The notes: a model not told the origin generated them from the sequence alone. A stretch of 64,000 nucleotides of DNA from JBGTFE01 sp036403235 (GCA_036403235.1 DASWRI010000071.1:62001-126000); one strand, 5' to 3'; counted from the stretch's first letter, positions 8,774-17,585 are shown. A program made the numbers and translations.

Positions 8774-8819
8774 TTCAATTCGCCCGAAGTTTTCGGCTTA
8801 ATTTAAATCGGCGCTTTCT

Positions 8820-10445
8820 CTAAATATGCGGCGGCAAGACAAACGCGCCGAGATGCGGCTGGTCGGTGTTCAAAGTCGTCTCGAGAGCCAGATGCAGCGC
8901 GTCGCGCAAATTTTCCGGCGTGACAATCGCATCGACCAGACCGCGCGCCGCGGCGTGTTTGGCGTCGAGTTCCTTTTCGTAAGTTTCGCGCACTTTTTCC
9001 ATTTCCGCTTTTAATGATTCGTCGGGCTCTCTCCCTTCTTTTTTCAATTTTTCAAGCTGCGTCCCAAAAATCGCCTGCGCCGCCGCATCGCCTTCCATAA
9101 CGCCCATTCTGCCGGTCGGAAGCGAGAAAATAAAATCCGGGTCGAAGCCCTGACCGGCCATCGCATAATAGCCCGCGCCCGAAGCGTGATTGATAGTCAA
9201 AACGAGTTTCGGAACGCTCGCCGTCGCCATCGCCTCGACAAAACGCGCGCCCGCGCGGATGATGCCCGAATGCTCGGCTTCGGCGCCAATCATAAAGCCC
9301 GAAACGTCCTGCACGAAAAGAATCGGCGTGCCGTGCCGGTTGCAGTTTTCGATAAAATACGCTGTTTTTTCCGCCGATTCGGTATAGACGATGCCGCCGA
9401 ATTTCGGCGGTTTCGCGGTCTGCCGCACCATTCCGCGATGATTGGCGATAACGCCGACGTGGATTCCGCAAATCCGCGCCGTTCCGCAAATCATCTCCTG
9501 CGCGTAATCGGCCTGAAACTCGTCGAGCGCGCCCGCGTCGACAATCGTGTTCAAAAGCGCGCGCATATCATACGGCGCGCGATGGTCTTCGGGCAAAATT
9601 TCGTAAAGCTTTTCCGGTAAATTTTTCGGTTCTTTTGCTTCAATTATCGAAACGTCTGTTTGAAATTTATTCGGCAGCTCGGAAACGAGCTCGCGGATTT
9701 TTTCCAGACATTCGGCGTCGTCTTTGGTGCGATAATGCGCGACGCCGGAAATCGCGTTGTGCGTCATCGCGCCGCCGAGCGTTTCGTTGTCAATCGTTTG
9801 GCCGGTCGCTCCTTTCACCAGATTCGCGCCGCCGAGCCCCATAAACGAAGTGCCCTCGACCATCAAAATCACGTCCGAAAGCGCGGGCAGATAAGCGCCG
9901 CCGGCGACGCACATTCCCATCACGGCGGAAATCTGCGGGACTTTTAAATAACGGCGCATTATCGAATTGTAATAAAAAATGCGCGCCGCGCCGTATTGAC
10001 CGGGAAAAACGCCGCCCTGAAACGGTAGATTGACGCCCGCCGAATCGACCAGATAAATTATCGGCACGCGGTTTCGCATCGCGATTTCCTGAGCACGCAA
10101 GATTTTCTTGATTGTTTCCGGATACCACGCGCCCGCTTTTATCGTCGCATCGTTGGCGACGACGACACATTCGCGTCCCTGAATTTTCCCGACCGAAGTG
10201 ACGACCGCCGCTGCCGGCGCTTGCCCTTTGTATTCGTCGTAGGCGACGAGCAGGCCGATTTCCTGCTGGAAAGCGTTTTTATCGAACAATAAATCGATTC
10301 TTTCTCTGGCGGTGAGTTTTCCCTGCTTATGAATTTTGTCGATTTTCTCCGCGCCGCCGCCGAGTTTCAGATGGCTTTCGAGACGCCGAAATTCTTCGGT
10401 CAGCTCGCTCAGTCTTGATTTTTTTTCTTCTAATCCTTCTGACAT
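8820..10445 (-). CDS. Acyl-CoA carboxylase, carboxyltransferase (beta) subunit
   Basis: 541 residues matching the biotin-dependent carboxyltransferase subunits of methylcrotonyl-CoA / propionyl-CoA carboxylase. It opens with the conserved KLTARERIDLLFD. N-half acyl-CoA site sequence is DSAGVNLPFQGGVFPGQYGAARIFYYN and the C-half carboxybiotin site includes FVQDVSGFMIGAEAEHSGIIRAGA. The long DSAGVNLP..FPG segment and the length favour the methylcrotonyl-CoA (leucine breakdown) subgroup. The biotin carboxylase alpha subunit is not in this window, which suggests a split locus. Confidence 0.88.
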   Translation of the reverse strand: MSEGLEEKKSRLSELTEEFRRLESHLKLGGGAEKIDKIHKQGKLTARERIDLLFDKNAFQQEIGLLVAYDEYKGQAPAAAVVTSVGKIQGRECVVVANDATIKAGAWYPETIKKILRAQEIAMRNRVPIIYLVDSAGVNLPFQGGVFPGQYGAARIFYYNSIMRRYLKVPQISAVMGMCVAGGAYLPALSDVILMVEGTSFMGLGGANLVKGATGQTIDNETLGGAMTHNAISGVAHYRTKDDAECLEKIRELVSELPNKFQTDVSIIEAKEPKNLPEKLYEILPEDHRAPYDMRALLNTIVDAGALDEFQADYAQEMICGTARICGIHVGVIANHRGMVRQTAKPPKFGGIVYTESAEKTAYFIENCNRHGTPILFVQDVSGFMIGAEAEHSGIIRAGARFVEAMATASVPKLVLTINHASGAGYYAMAGQGFDPDFIFSLPTGRMGVMEGDAAAQAIFGTQLEKLKKEGREPDESLKAEMEKVRETYEKELDAKHAAARGLVDAIVTPENLRDALHLALETTLNTDQPHLGAFVLPPHI

Positions 10446-10547
10446 TTTTGAATTTATATTAATGCGATTTTGTAAATAGAAATTTTGGACAGAAACAAAA
10501 TTGAATCTTAACTTTTACCGCCCATTATCGCAAGATGCGCGTAAAAA

Positions 10548-10571
10548 AGCCCCGACCGGCGGGCCAGGGCT
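10548..10571 (-). terminator. Rho-independent terminator
   Basis: Read on the minus strand, a GC-rich hairpin (AGCCCTGGCC ... GGTCGGGGCT, one or two G-U pairs) is followed directly by six T. It lies 25 bp past the stop of the secreted regulatory-domain gene. Confidence 0.8.
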
Positions 10572-10595
10572 CAATTTCGGAGTTGGATTTTTTTG

Positions 10596-11621
10596 TCAGT
10601 TCCCGACAAAATTTATTTCGTTCATATCTTCGAAAAGCTGAAAAACCTGTGTGCTTTTGCCGAAATCGTAGCGCTTGTGCGCAATCGAAACGGTGTAGAA
10701 AACGCCGACTTCCATTTCGTCGAAGCTGTACCAGCCGAACGGGCTCGTCAAAACGGTGCGCGTCCCGCCGGTCTGCATATTCAAAATCGTGACCTGCGCT
10801 TTTGAAACGCCGCGCCCGAAATTGTCGGTCACGCGGCCGCTGACGAAAGCCGTCGCGGTCGTCGGGTGCGTGCAATCGATATTGATGTCGTCGATTCCAA
10901 TCCATTCGTCCGGGCCAACCGCATTGGTCGTAATAATTCTAAAATCGAGCATCGGCTGATTGCTCGAGCTGACCGGCAGAGTCGCGCTGATGGACGTGAC
11001 GCGCGTCGCCTGGCTCGGCCCGGTCGTCGCATCGGGAATAAACGCCGAAGTGATGTTTCTGTAATTTCCGCTTCCGCCGACGCGAAACTGCGTGGCGACG
11101 GGCGAGACGGCGTCATTGGCCGAATCGTCGATATCGCGAACCTTGAAATTAACGATGACGCCCTTGCCGACGCAGCCGATGGTCGTGTTCAGATGAATGA
11201 CGATATTCGGCGCGGTCGCCGTGTCCGAGCCCTTGAGCGCAATCGTCGGATTGGCGATTTCAAACTCGGCAACGCCATCAACCGTAGAAGTCGCCGGATT
11301 TGTCTGGTTAGCTTTGACGTCGAGCGGATTGCCCGGACTGTCCGTCAGAATCGTGCGCGGGTCGGTTCCCGGCACAGGTGCTAAACCGTCGCCGCTAAAG
11401 CCTTCGATGGCAACAACCTGCGTCCAGTCGTCGTCGGTATTGATGCGGGCCGTGTTTGTCCAGTTTTCGTTCAAAGGGCTTCCGGCGGAAATTTCCAGAT
11501 AATAATGATTTGCTTTTGCGACCAGCGTTCCGAAAATCGAATCGGACGAAAACGCGCTCATCCCGACAAATGTTAAAACGCAAAAAGCTATCGCGACAAA
11601 ATAGAGTTTTTTTCTAGACAT
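10596..11621 (-). CDS. Secreted protein with C-terminal carboxypeptidase-regulatory-like domain
   Basis: 341 residues. A signal peptide (about 1-25) is followed by a beta-rich, Asn/Thr/Ser-rich domain (about 40-250) whose central part treats variance from a cysteine-bearing HLNTTIGCVGKGV. A C-terminal domain of about 80 residues begins FVSGRVTDNFGRGVSKAQVTI, the hallmark of the carboxypeptidase regulatory-like (Ig-type) fold found in acidobacterial TonB-linked and surface proteins. No enzyme motif is visible. It has its own terminator and is probably monocistronic. A cell-surface structural or adhesive role is inference. Confidence 0.75.
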   Translation of the reverse strand: MSRKKLYFVAIAFCVLTFVGMSAFSSDSIFGTLVAKANHYYLEISAGSPLNENWTNTARINTDDDWTQVVAIEGFSGDGLAPVPGTDPRTILTDSPGNPLDVKANQTNPATSTVDGVAEFEIANPTIALKGSDTATAPNIVIHLNTTIGCVGKGVIVNFKVRDIDDSANDAVSPVATQFRVGGSGNYRNITSAFIPDATTGPSQATRVTSISATLPVSSSNQPMLDFRIITTNAVGPDEWIGIDDINIDCTHPTTATAFVSGRVTDNFGRGVSKAQVTILNMQTGGTRTVLTSPFGWYSFDEMEVGVFYTVSIAHKRYDFGKSTQVFQLFEDMNEINFVGN

Positions 11622-11769
11622 TGTTTCTCCTCAAGCGGCGGAAATGAAATCAAAAACGTCTCGAACTGACGTCGATTCCGCGCGGTCAAAATCTTTCCAA
11701 AATTAAGGTTTCGGCTAATTTAGCATAATAAACTCTTAAAGAGGAGCTTTTTTCAGTTTTTGATGCAAA

Positions 11770-11815
11770 AAATTTCGCCCGAAACGGTTTTGAATCAATT
11801 TTGGGCGAAAAATTT
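11770..11815 (-). terminator. Probable intrinsic terminator
   Basis: An 8-bp stem (TTTCGCCC 11773-11780 with GGGCGAAA 11803-11810), extended by A/T pairs. On the minus strand it is followed by an AT-rich, T-rich run. It lies downstream of the ATP-grasp gene; the loop of 22 nt is long. Confidence 0.55.
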
Positions 11816-11840
11816 TATTTATCTGTTTTTTGTCGCTTCT

Positions 11841-13199
11841 TTATTTCTTCTTCTCGGAAATAATAAACGTCGGAACCATTCCGCCGCCCGAAGAAACGTT
11901 GGCGAGTTCGGTAGTCGAAAGCCGCGTAAAAGCCGAGCCGACAATGCCGTTAAAAAGCAGCGGGTCGAGGTCGACTAATTGTTCGAACATATGAATTTTC
12001 CCATCGCTTTCGAGATATGGAAATAATTCCCTGCTCGTTTCGACGCGTTCCTGAACGAGATAATCGCCGTCGGCGAGCGCGATTTTTATCGCTTCTTCCC
12101 AATCGTTGGCCGACGAGTTCCAGCCGATATAAATTCCGTGACCGCCGTAATCGTCGTTCGGTTTTAAGACAAGCTTATGAGCGTTCGCGCGCGTCCATTC
12201 GATTAAATCGATTTCCTCGTCGCGGTTAAAAGTTTTTTCCTCGCGGAATTTTCGCGTCCACGGAACATGCGCGCGAATCGCTTCAAGCTCGGCCTCATCA
12301 AATAAATGCGCGTATTTTTCGTTGGTCAAAACGGCGAAAATCGCTTTTTTATGAACTAATTTCGAGCGAAAACTGTTGACCATACAAATCGCGCCCGCTT
12401 TGTAGGCGTTGAGCAAAGCGGGAAATTCGTCCATAATCGGCAGATATTCGTTGACCAGAAGACGTTTGTAAACGATGTCGATGTCGACGCCCGCGTAAGA
12501 TAATTTTTCGCCGTCGAATTCGAGGTCTTCGGGCGAGCAAATCAGCGAATCGTAGCCCTGCGACTGAAAATATTCCTTAAATAATTCAAATTCTTTCTGC
12601 GTCGGCAAATCCTTTAAATCGACAATCGCGATGACCGGTTTTTTTTCGGGCGCGCGGCCTAAAAATTCCTCGTAGCAGCCGAGCAGAACTTCGAGCATCA
12701 AAGGGCGTCCCGCAAAACCGCGAACGTCGTAACGCTCGGCAAATTTTCGCATTACCGGCAATTGCATAAAAATTTCCGTCGCCGAATCGGCGTAAGCGAC
12801 GCCCGCCGGACTTTCACCGTTCAGCTCGACGTAGGAATAAGACGAATCGGTCAAAAACGAATCGAGCCGCGCGTTTGGCGAAACCTGTTTGTATTTCGGG
12901 TCGACGGCGACAAGTTCTTTTTCGATTTCGGTAATGCCGAGCTCGTCCAGAAGCTCTTCGGACTCAACGGCCGCGTCTTTTACCTTTTGCAGCGCGCTCC
13001 AGACGGTTTCGCAAATTTTAGTTACGCGCGCCCAGTCGGCGGCGGTGACGAAATGCGGGCGCAAGTAAGGCGAAAGACGGCGGCCGCCGAAAATCAGTTT
13101 CGTGCGCTCCAGACCTTCGTCCAAAGCGATTCGCGACGATTCGGACAAATCGAAATCCGCAAGTAATTCGTGATAATAGGCAACGGCTTCTTTTAGCAT
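11841..13199 (-). CDS. Circularly permuted ATP-grasp-like protein
   Basis: 452 residues resembling the circularly permuted ATP-grasp / glutathionylspermidine-synthase-like proteins of unknown substrate. The central part has AIVDLKDLPTQKEFELFKEYFQSQG and VDIDIVYKRLLVNEY. The C-terminal half contains HKLVLKPNDDYGGHGIYIGW, which looks like the ATP-grasp nucleotide loop, then DYLVQERVETSRE and a late SGGGMVPTFIISE. Such enzymes ligate carboxylates to amines with ATP. No peptide or siderophore partner gene is adjacent, so the product is unknown. Confidence 0.7.
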   Translation of the reverse strand: MLKEAVAYYHELLADFDLSESSRIALDEGLERTKLIFGGRRLSPYLRPHFVTAADWARVTKICETVWSALQKVKDAAVESEELLDELGITEIEKELVAVDPKYKQVSPNARLDSFLTDSSYSYVELNGESPAGVAYADSATEIFMQLPVMRKFAERYDVRGFAGRPLMLEVLLGCYEEFLGRAPEKKPVIAIVDLKDLPTQKEFELFKEYFQSQGYDSLICSPEDLEFDGEKLSYAGVDIDIVYKRLLVNEYLPIMDEFPALLNAYKAGAICMVNSFRSKLVHKKAIFAVLTNEKYAHLFDEAELEAIRAHVPWTRKFREEKTFNRDEEIDLIEWTRANAHKLVLKPNDDYGGHGIYIGWNSSANDWEEAIKIALADGDYLVQERVETSRELFPYLESDGKIHMFEQLVDLDPLLFNGIVGSAFTRLSTTELANVSSGGGMVPTFIISEKKK

Positions 13200-13212
13200 A
13201 AATTTTAGATTT

Positions 13213-13290
13213 GAGGTCAGAGGTCGGAGGCTGGAGATTAGTTTAAGATTATTTGTCCTGCTAAGCTCCGAGCTGCTAATCTCTAGCCTC
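13213..13290. repeat. Heptamer inverted repeat, GAGGTCA type
   Basis: Left units GAGGTCA, GAGGTCG, GAGGCTG, GAGATTA occupy 13213-13240. The right arm CTAATCTCTAGCCTC at 13276-13290 pairs with the last two units with one mismatch. The right arm forms the final codons of the EVE gene. Confidence 0.7.
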
Positions 13291-13684
13291 GCGATAATTT
13301 CAGAATAATTTCAAACTCTTCCGGCCTTAATGGAATTACCGAAAGCCTTGATTGTTTGATTAAAGCGATATTTTCCAGATTTTTTTCGGCTTTTATTTCA
13401 TCCAGAGTCACCGCTTTTGCAAATTTTTCGAGCGGCTTAATCTCGACGGCAATCCATTTTTCGTCTGTCGGGTCGGGAAATTCCTCTCGCGAAACGTGCG
13501 CTAAACCGACGACCGCCTTTTCCGAAACCGAGTGATAAAAAAGAACTTTATCATCCGTCTTCATCGCTCTTAGATTATTTCGCGCCTGAAAATTTCGCAC
13601 GCCCGTCCAGACGGTTTGACCTTCCTCGATTAAATCGTCGAAAGAATACGCTTCGGGTTCTTGTTTGACCATCCAGTAATTCAT
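13283..13684 (-). CDS. EVE-domain protein
   Basis: A 133-residue single EVE domain (YthN1/thymocyte nuclear protein 1 type). It begins MNYWMVKQEPEAYSFDDL, with WTGVRNFQARNNLRAMKTDDKVLFYHS, the aromatic-cage region of this PUA-like fold. EVE domains bind modified bases in DNA or RNA; in prokaryotes they often appear as the sensor part of restriction systems. Here it stands alone, next to a DUF1206 gene, without a nuclease partner. The last residues and stop fall inside the heptamer repeat. Confidence 0.9.
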   Translation of the reverse strand: MNYWMVKQEPEAYSFDDLIEEGQTVWTGVRNFQARNNLRAMKTDDKVLFYHSVSEKAVVGLAHVSREEFPDPTDEKWIAVEIKPLEKFAKAVTLDEIKAEKNLENIALIKQSRLSVIPLRPEEFEIILKLSRG

Positions 13685-13690
13685 TTTATT

Positions 13691-14554
13691 TTAACAGATA
13701 CGGCGAAATCGCGCTTCATATAAAGCCAGCGCGCCGTGGCAAATCAAGCCGACCGCCGTAACGAATAAAAGTGTCTTTCCGAAATAGCTCGCGGCCAGAG
13801 CCGCCAGCGCGCCGTCCAGCCCGGCGGCATCGTTGGGGTTATAATGGATTGCCGCCGCAATAAAAAAATATCCGACGAGCGCCATAATCAAAGCGCGCGC
13901 CGTAAAGCTCAAAGCTCCGAGAATCGTCACCATCCGCCGCTGGCCGCCGCTCAAAGAAAAAAGGCGGAAGCTTTCCTGAAATTTCCCCGAAACGCCGCTG
14001 TAACACTCGTGAAATCCCGCTCCGATAATGCCGAGACCGATGAGAAACATCAAAACCGCGCCGAGCGGCAAGGCGAGCAGAATTGCCGCCAGCGTTCGCG
14101 GAATCTCGCCGCTCCGGTTTTCTATGTGCTCGGAAATCGTTATAATCCAGGACGTCCAGGCTAATCCTAAATAAAAAATCCCGATTCCAACGGCGATGCT
14201 TCTTCTGAAAATTCCCTGAACGCCGCCGCCCGCATTGTCAATATCGGCCACTCCGCGCAAAATATTCCACGTTCCGTGGCCGATTGCGCCGACAATAAAA
14301 ATTATCAAAAGAATTCGGCCGTAAGGCTTTCCGGCTATCGTTGTCAAAGCGCCCGAAGGGTCGGCCAATTCGCCGCCCTTTTGTCCGGTTGCGACCAGGA
14401 CGGCGAGCATTCCGATGACGATAAAAAGAAAACCCTTCGTGTAAAAACCGAACCGCGCCAGTTTTTTCGTGTAGGGATGCCGGACTGTTTCTTCCGCCGC
14501 TTTTATCGTCTCCTCGATTTTGTCGCTGACCAATTGCTTGGTTTCTTCGTTCAT
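13691..14554 (-). CDS. DUF1206 membrane protein
   Basis: A 287-residue integral membrane protein. After a cytoplasmic N-terminus of about 30 residues come six or so hydrophobic segments in three similar pairs, each preceded by an aromatic/arginine motif (ARFGFYTKGFLFIVIGMLA; FRRSIAVGIGIFYLGLAW; SFTARALIMALVGYFF). This threefold pattern is that of the DUF1206 family, whose function is unknown. It lies six bases upstream of the EVE gene and is probably co-transcribed with it. Confidence 0.8.
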   Translation of the reverse strand: MNEETKQLVSDKIEETIKAAEETVRHPYTKKLARFGFYTKGFLFIVIGMLAVLVATGQKGGELADPSGALTTIAGKPYGRILLIIFIVGAIGHGTWNILRGVADIDNAGGGVQGIFRRSIAVGIGIFYLGLAWTSWIITISEHIENRSGEIPRTLAAILLALPLGAVLMFLIGLGIIGAGFHECYSGVSGKFQESFRLFSLSGGQRRMVTILGALSFTARALIMALVGYFFIAAAIHYNPNDAAGLDGALAALAASYFGKTLLFVTAVGLICHGALALYEARFRRIC

Positions 14555-14610
14555 TATATTTGGTGAGTTTTACTTTCGACGAAAGCGATAAATTATTTCA
14601 AAAGCGGGTT

Positions 14611-15207
14611 TTAGCTTTTCTTCTGCGCCGCTGCCGCTTTTTTGTTCAGCCATTTTGCCCAGCGTTCGAGATACGGCCTGAGCGGTTTGAAGAGACGGCC
14701 GCGAACGCTGTTCTGCGACTGTTTCTCGCTCCATTCCCGCAGATTTTTCTGCGCGTATTGCCGAATCTGCGGCTCTAAATTTTGTTTTTTGACCGAATGA
14801 CGCAGAGTAAAATAATAATGCTGCCCGACGAGCGAAAACAACATTCCCGCCAGATTGCTTTTAAAAGAGCTTTTCGCCATCCAGCGCTTGGCAAAGCCTT
14901 CGGTCGGCTGCAGCAGCGCGCCCATCGAAATTTCGAGCCACGCGTTCTGATTTCCCATTTTCGGATGATAAAGTCCGGGCAGGTCGCCTTTTACCGGAAC
15001 GGGCGAATTTTTCATCTGCGGAGTTTTGATAAAATCCACCAGACGGATTTTTTCCAAACCGCGAAGATGCTCAATCGGTAACGAAGACATAATTTTGCGG
15101 ATATTTTCATCCGTTTCTTTCGGCAAATCGATAGTCGATTGATTTTCGATTTTTATTTCTGATGATGATGATTTTGCAGTTTTTATTCCTGCCGTTTTTA
15201 TTGCCAT
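14611..15207 (-). CDS. Conserved hypothetical protein
   Basis: 198 residues from ATG 15207 (MAIKTAGIKTAKSS). A longer version of the frame starting at 15285 would add residues encoded entirely by heptamer repeats (QFTIRDLQFTIYKS), so I reject it. The protein is basic, with a low-complexity N-terminus, a middle part LPGLYHPKMGNQNAWLEISMGALLQ, an aromatic segment (VGQHYYFTLRHSVKKQNLEPQ) and a Lys/Ala-rich tail. I do not recognise the family and see no catalytic motif. Confidence 0.6.
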   Translation of the reverse strand: MAIKTAGIKTAKSSSSEIKIENQSTIDLPKETDENIRKIMSSLPIEHLRGLEKIRLVDFIKTPQMKNSPVPVKGDLPGLYHPKMGNQNAWLEISMGALLQPTEGFAKRWMAKSSFKSNLAGMLFSLVGQHYYFTLRHSVKKQNLEPQIRQYAQKNLREWSEKQSQNSVRGRLFKPLRPYLERWAKWLNKKAAAAQKKS

Positions 15208-15211
15208 ACTT

Positions 15212-15318
15212 TTGTAAATTGTAAATTGTAAATCGCGAATAGTAAATTGTGCCACAGATTTGTCGCGTTTCGGCAACAGATTCAAATTTCAGATTTCAGA
15301 TTTCAAATTTCAAATCCA
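15212..15318. repeat. Two heptamer tracts, TTGTAAA and GATTTCA types
   Basis: 15212-15246 holds three perfect TTGTAAA units plus two variants. 15278-15318 holds AGATTCA, AATTTCA, GATTTCA, GATTTCA, AATTTCA, AATCCAT. The two words differ and do not pair with each other. Both sit in the divergent gap before lpxC. Confidence 0.8.
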
Positions 15319-15350
15319 TTATTTTCAACAATTTAATTGATTTGTTTATT

Positions 15351-15366
15351 TTGGCACAATCTTTGT
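15351..15366 (+). promoter_or_regulatory. Sigma-54-like -24/-12 promoter upstream of lpxC
   Basis: TTGGCAC at 15351-15357, five bases, then TTGT at 15363-15366. This matches the sigma-54 consensus TTGGCAC-N5-TTGC except for the last base. It lies 26 bp before the lpxC start. No enhancer site was identified. Confidence 0.4.
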
Positions 15367-15392
15367 AAAAGAATTGTCGAAATAATTTCTTT

Positions 15393-16271
15393 ATGAAGCA
15401 AACCACCATCTCAAAATCCGTTTACGCCAGCGGCATCGGCCTGCACACCGGCGTCGAGGTCAATCTGGCGCTCAAACCCGCGCCGCCGAATACGGGTTAT
15501 ATTTTTGTCCGGAAGGATTTGGATAATTTTGAAATTCCGGCTTCGGTCGAATACATTTCGCATTGCAGCTACGCGACCACGCTTTTGCGCAGAGGCGTCA
15601 TTTTATCGACGGTCGAGCATCTTCTCTCGGCGCTGCGCGGCGCGGGACTGGATAATTGTTTTATCGAAGTCGACAATATCGAGATGCCGATAATGGACGG
15701 CTCGAGCGAGAATTTTATCGAGCTTATCGAACAGGCCGGAATTGTCGAACAGGACGAAACCAGACATTTTCTGCAAATAAAAGAAAAGGTCGAGTTCGCG
15801 CAGGGCGACCGGCGAATGTCGGTCGAGCCTTCGGAAAATTACGAAATCGAATGTGTAATAGATTTTCCGCATCCTTTTATCAATCGCCAGAAATTTCATT
15901 TCGTCTTTGAAAACGACTCGTTCGGAAAGCAAATCGCGTCGGCGCGGACGTTCGGATTTACGACCGAAATCGAAATGCTGCGGCGCGCCAATCTGGCGCT
16001 CGGCGGCTCGCTCGACAACGCGATTGTGCTCACGCCCGACGGAATGCTCAACGAAAATCCGCTTCGCTTCTCGGACGAGTTCGTCCGTCATAAAATCCTC
16101 GACATCATCGGCGATTTTGCCCTTCTCGGAATGCCGATTTTAGGAAAAATCAAAGCGGAAAAAAGCGGCCACGCGCTGCACGCCGTTTTGATGAGCAAAT
16201 TATTAAAAACCGAAACTGCATGGGAAATTGTCGAAAAAGTGACCGGTAGCGAGAGACGAGAGACGAGATAA
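15393..16271 (+). CDS. lpxC: UDP-3-O-acyl-N-acetylglucosamine deacetylase
   Basis: 292 residues. It catalyses the committed zinc-dependent deacetylation step in lipid A synthesis, in the cytoplasm. Typical LpxC sequence is present: start KQTTISKSVYASGIGLHTGVEV, zinc His in STVEHLLSAL, IEVDNIEMPIMDGSSENF, SARTFGF, and the HxxxD motif RHKILDIIGD. The length is close to the family norm. The final residues SERRETR are encoded by GAGAGAC-type heptamers, so the tail is repeat-derived. The -24/-12-like promoter upstream suggests unusual regulation. Confidence 0.95.
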   Translation: MKQTTISKSVYASGIGLHTGVEVNLALKPAPPNTGYIFVRKDLDNFEIPASVEYISHCSYATTLLRRGVILSTVEHLLSALRGAGLDNCFIEVDNIEMPIMDGSSENFIELIEQAGIVEQDETRHFLQIKEKVEFAQGDRRMSVEPSENYEIECVIDFPHPFINRQKFHFVFENDSFGKQIASARTFGFTTEIEMLRRANLALGGSLDNAIVLTPDGMLNENPLRFSDEFVRHKILDIIGDFALLGMPILGKIKAEKSGHALHAVLMSKLLKTETAWEIVEKVTGSERRETR

Positions 16272-16319
16272 GTTATTCCTTTTTCACTCGTCACTCGTCA
16301 CTCATCTCTCGTCACTTCT
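16248..16319. repeat. Heptamer inverted repeat, CACTCGT type
   Basis: Left arm units GCGAGAG/GACGAGA (16248-16268) cover the lpxC stop. Right arm units CACTCGT, CACTCGT, CACTCAT, CTCTCGT, CACTTCT run 16285-16319. The arms pair with about two mismatches. The same heptamer recurs at 62.3 kb. Confidence 0.8.
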
Positions 16320-16326
16320 CTTCTGC

Positions 16327-16332
16327 TATAAT
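16327..16332 (+). promoter_or_regulatory. -10 box (TATAAT) of fdhD
   Basis: A consensus TATAAT ends six bases before the fdhD ATG at 16339. The transcript would begin at or next to the start codon, suggesting a leaderless mRNA. I see no clear -35 because the heptamer repeat occupies that place. Confidence 0.5.
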
Positions 16333-16338
16333 TTGATT

Positions 16339-17214
16339 ATGACGAAAGCGGCAACCGGGACGAGAGACGAAAAGGCGAGCGTTTTCGTGCGGCGCGTTTC
16401 GGCTGACGATTTAACCAAAATCGAACCGGACGCGCTCGCCATCGAAGAACCGCTCGAAATTCGGCTCGGATTCGTCGAAAACGGCAAACACACGCACCGC
16501 GCCGTTTCAATCACGATGCGGACGCCGGGAAACGATTTCGAGCTGGCCGCCGGATTTTTATTTACCGAGGGAATCCTTTCTTCAAAAAATCAAATCGCGG
16601 AGATAAAACACTGCGGCAAATTTCCCTCGCGCGAAAACACTGTGCGGATAGATTTGCGCGCCGACGCGGCCGTCAATCTCGATAAGCTGGCGCGAAATTT
16701 TTATACGACTTCAAGCTGCGGCGTGTGCGGCAAAACGTCGCTCGAAGCCTTAATCGTTACCGGAGCGCGCCCGCTCCCGAAAAAAGATTCCCCGCTAATT
16801 TCGGCAAAAATCATTCATAAACTTCCGGAAAAACTGCGCGCCGCGCAAAACATCTTTGACGAAACGGGCGGGCTTCACGCCGCCGCGCTGTTCGATGCAA
16901 ACGGCGCATTGGTTGATTTGCGCGAAGACGTCGGACGCCATAACGCGGTCGATAAATTAATCGGCGCGCGAGTTTTATCCGGCCAAATTCCGCTCGAAGA
17001 CAAAATTTTATTTTTAAGCGGGCGCGCCAGCTTCGAGCTCGTCCAAAAGGCCGTCATGGCGCAGATTCCCGTCATCGCGGCGGTCGGCGCGCCGTCGAGC
17101 CTGGCGGTTGAAGCGGCAAAAGAATTTAACATTTTATTGCTTGGCTTTGTCCGCGACAATCGATTTAACGTTTACACGAATTTAGACAGAATAACTTATG
17201 AAACTGCGGCTTAG
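16339..17214 (+). CDS. fdhD: FdhD, formate dehydrogenase sulfurtransferase
   Basis: 291 residues from ATG 16339. FdhD passes sulfur from a cysteine desulfurase to the molybdenum cofactor of formate-dehydrogenase-type enzymes. The functional Cys pair is in TTSSCGVCGKTSLEAL. ELAAGFLFTEGIL, GGLHAAALFD, REDVGRHNAVDKLIG and the C-terminal LSGRASFELVQKAVMAQIPVI match the family. It is the first gene of the molybdenum island and overlaps the next gene by 17 bp. Confidence 0.94.
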   Translation: MTKAATGTRDEKASVFVRRVSADDLTKIEPDALAIEEPLEIRLGFVENGKHTHRAVSITMRTPGNDFELAAGFLFTEGILSSKNQIAEIKHCGKFPSRENTVRIDLRADAAVNLDKLARNFYTTSSCGVCGKTSLEALIVTGARPLPKKDSPLISAKIIHKLPEKLRAAQNIFDETGGLHAAALFDANGALVDLREDVGRHNAVDKLIGARVLSGQIPLEDKILFLSGRASFELVQKAVMAQIPVIAAVGAPSSLAVEAAKEFNILLLGFVRDNRFNVYTNLDRITYETAA

Positions 17215-17572
17215 GGAAAATTCGATTCGCCTGCGTCTTTTGCAGACCGAAGTCAGGCGTTTGACGGAAACCGGATTTGTGGCGGAAACTATCACGTTCG
17301 GAAAATCGCAGTCTTTTGTTTATCGACTGCAAATTTCTGACGAGGCAAAAGAGATTTCGGCCGATTTTCAAAACGGTGAAATAACGATCGAAATTCCCCG
17401 AAATATTGTTGACAAATGGATTAATACCGGCCGGGTCGGCTTGCAGACCGAGCAGGAATTCGGCGGCGACAAGCCGCTTTCGATTTTGATTGAAAAGGAT
17501 TTCGTATGTGTCGAAAGACCCGGCGACACGGATAATGCGGACGCTTTTCCGCATCCGAAAATGACGTGTTAG
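17198..17572 (+). CDS. DUF7009-like small conserved protein
   Basis: 124 residues beginning MKLRLRENSIRLRLLQTEV and continuing with an alternating-strand segment (ETITFGKSQSFVYRLQISDE; NGEITIEIPRNIVDKW) and a Cys/His-bearing tail. I associate this type of sequence with small uncharacterised proteins encoded beside molybdopterin oxidoreductases (DUF7009). That assignment is from memory and needs a profile search. The overlap with fdhD and the 13-bp gap to the oxidoreductase show an operon, so a role in enzyme maturation is plausible. Confidence 0.65.
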   Translation: MKLRLRENSIRLRLLQTEVRRLTETGFVAETITFGKSQSFVYRLQISDEAKEISADFQNGEITIEIPRNIVDKWINTGRVGLQTEQEFGGDKPLSILIEKDFVCVERPGDTDNADAFPHPKMTC

Positions 17573-17585
17573 CGAATAAAATTTT

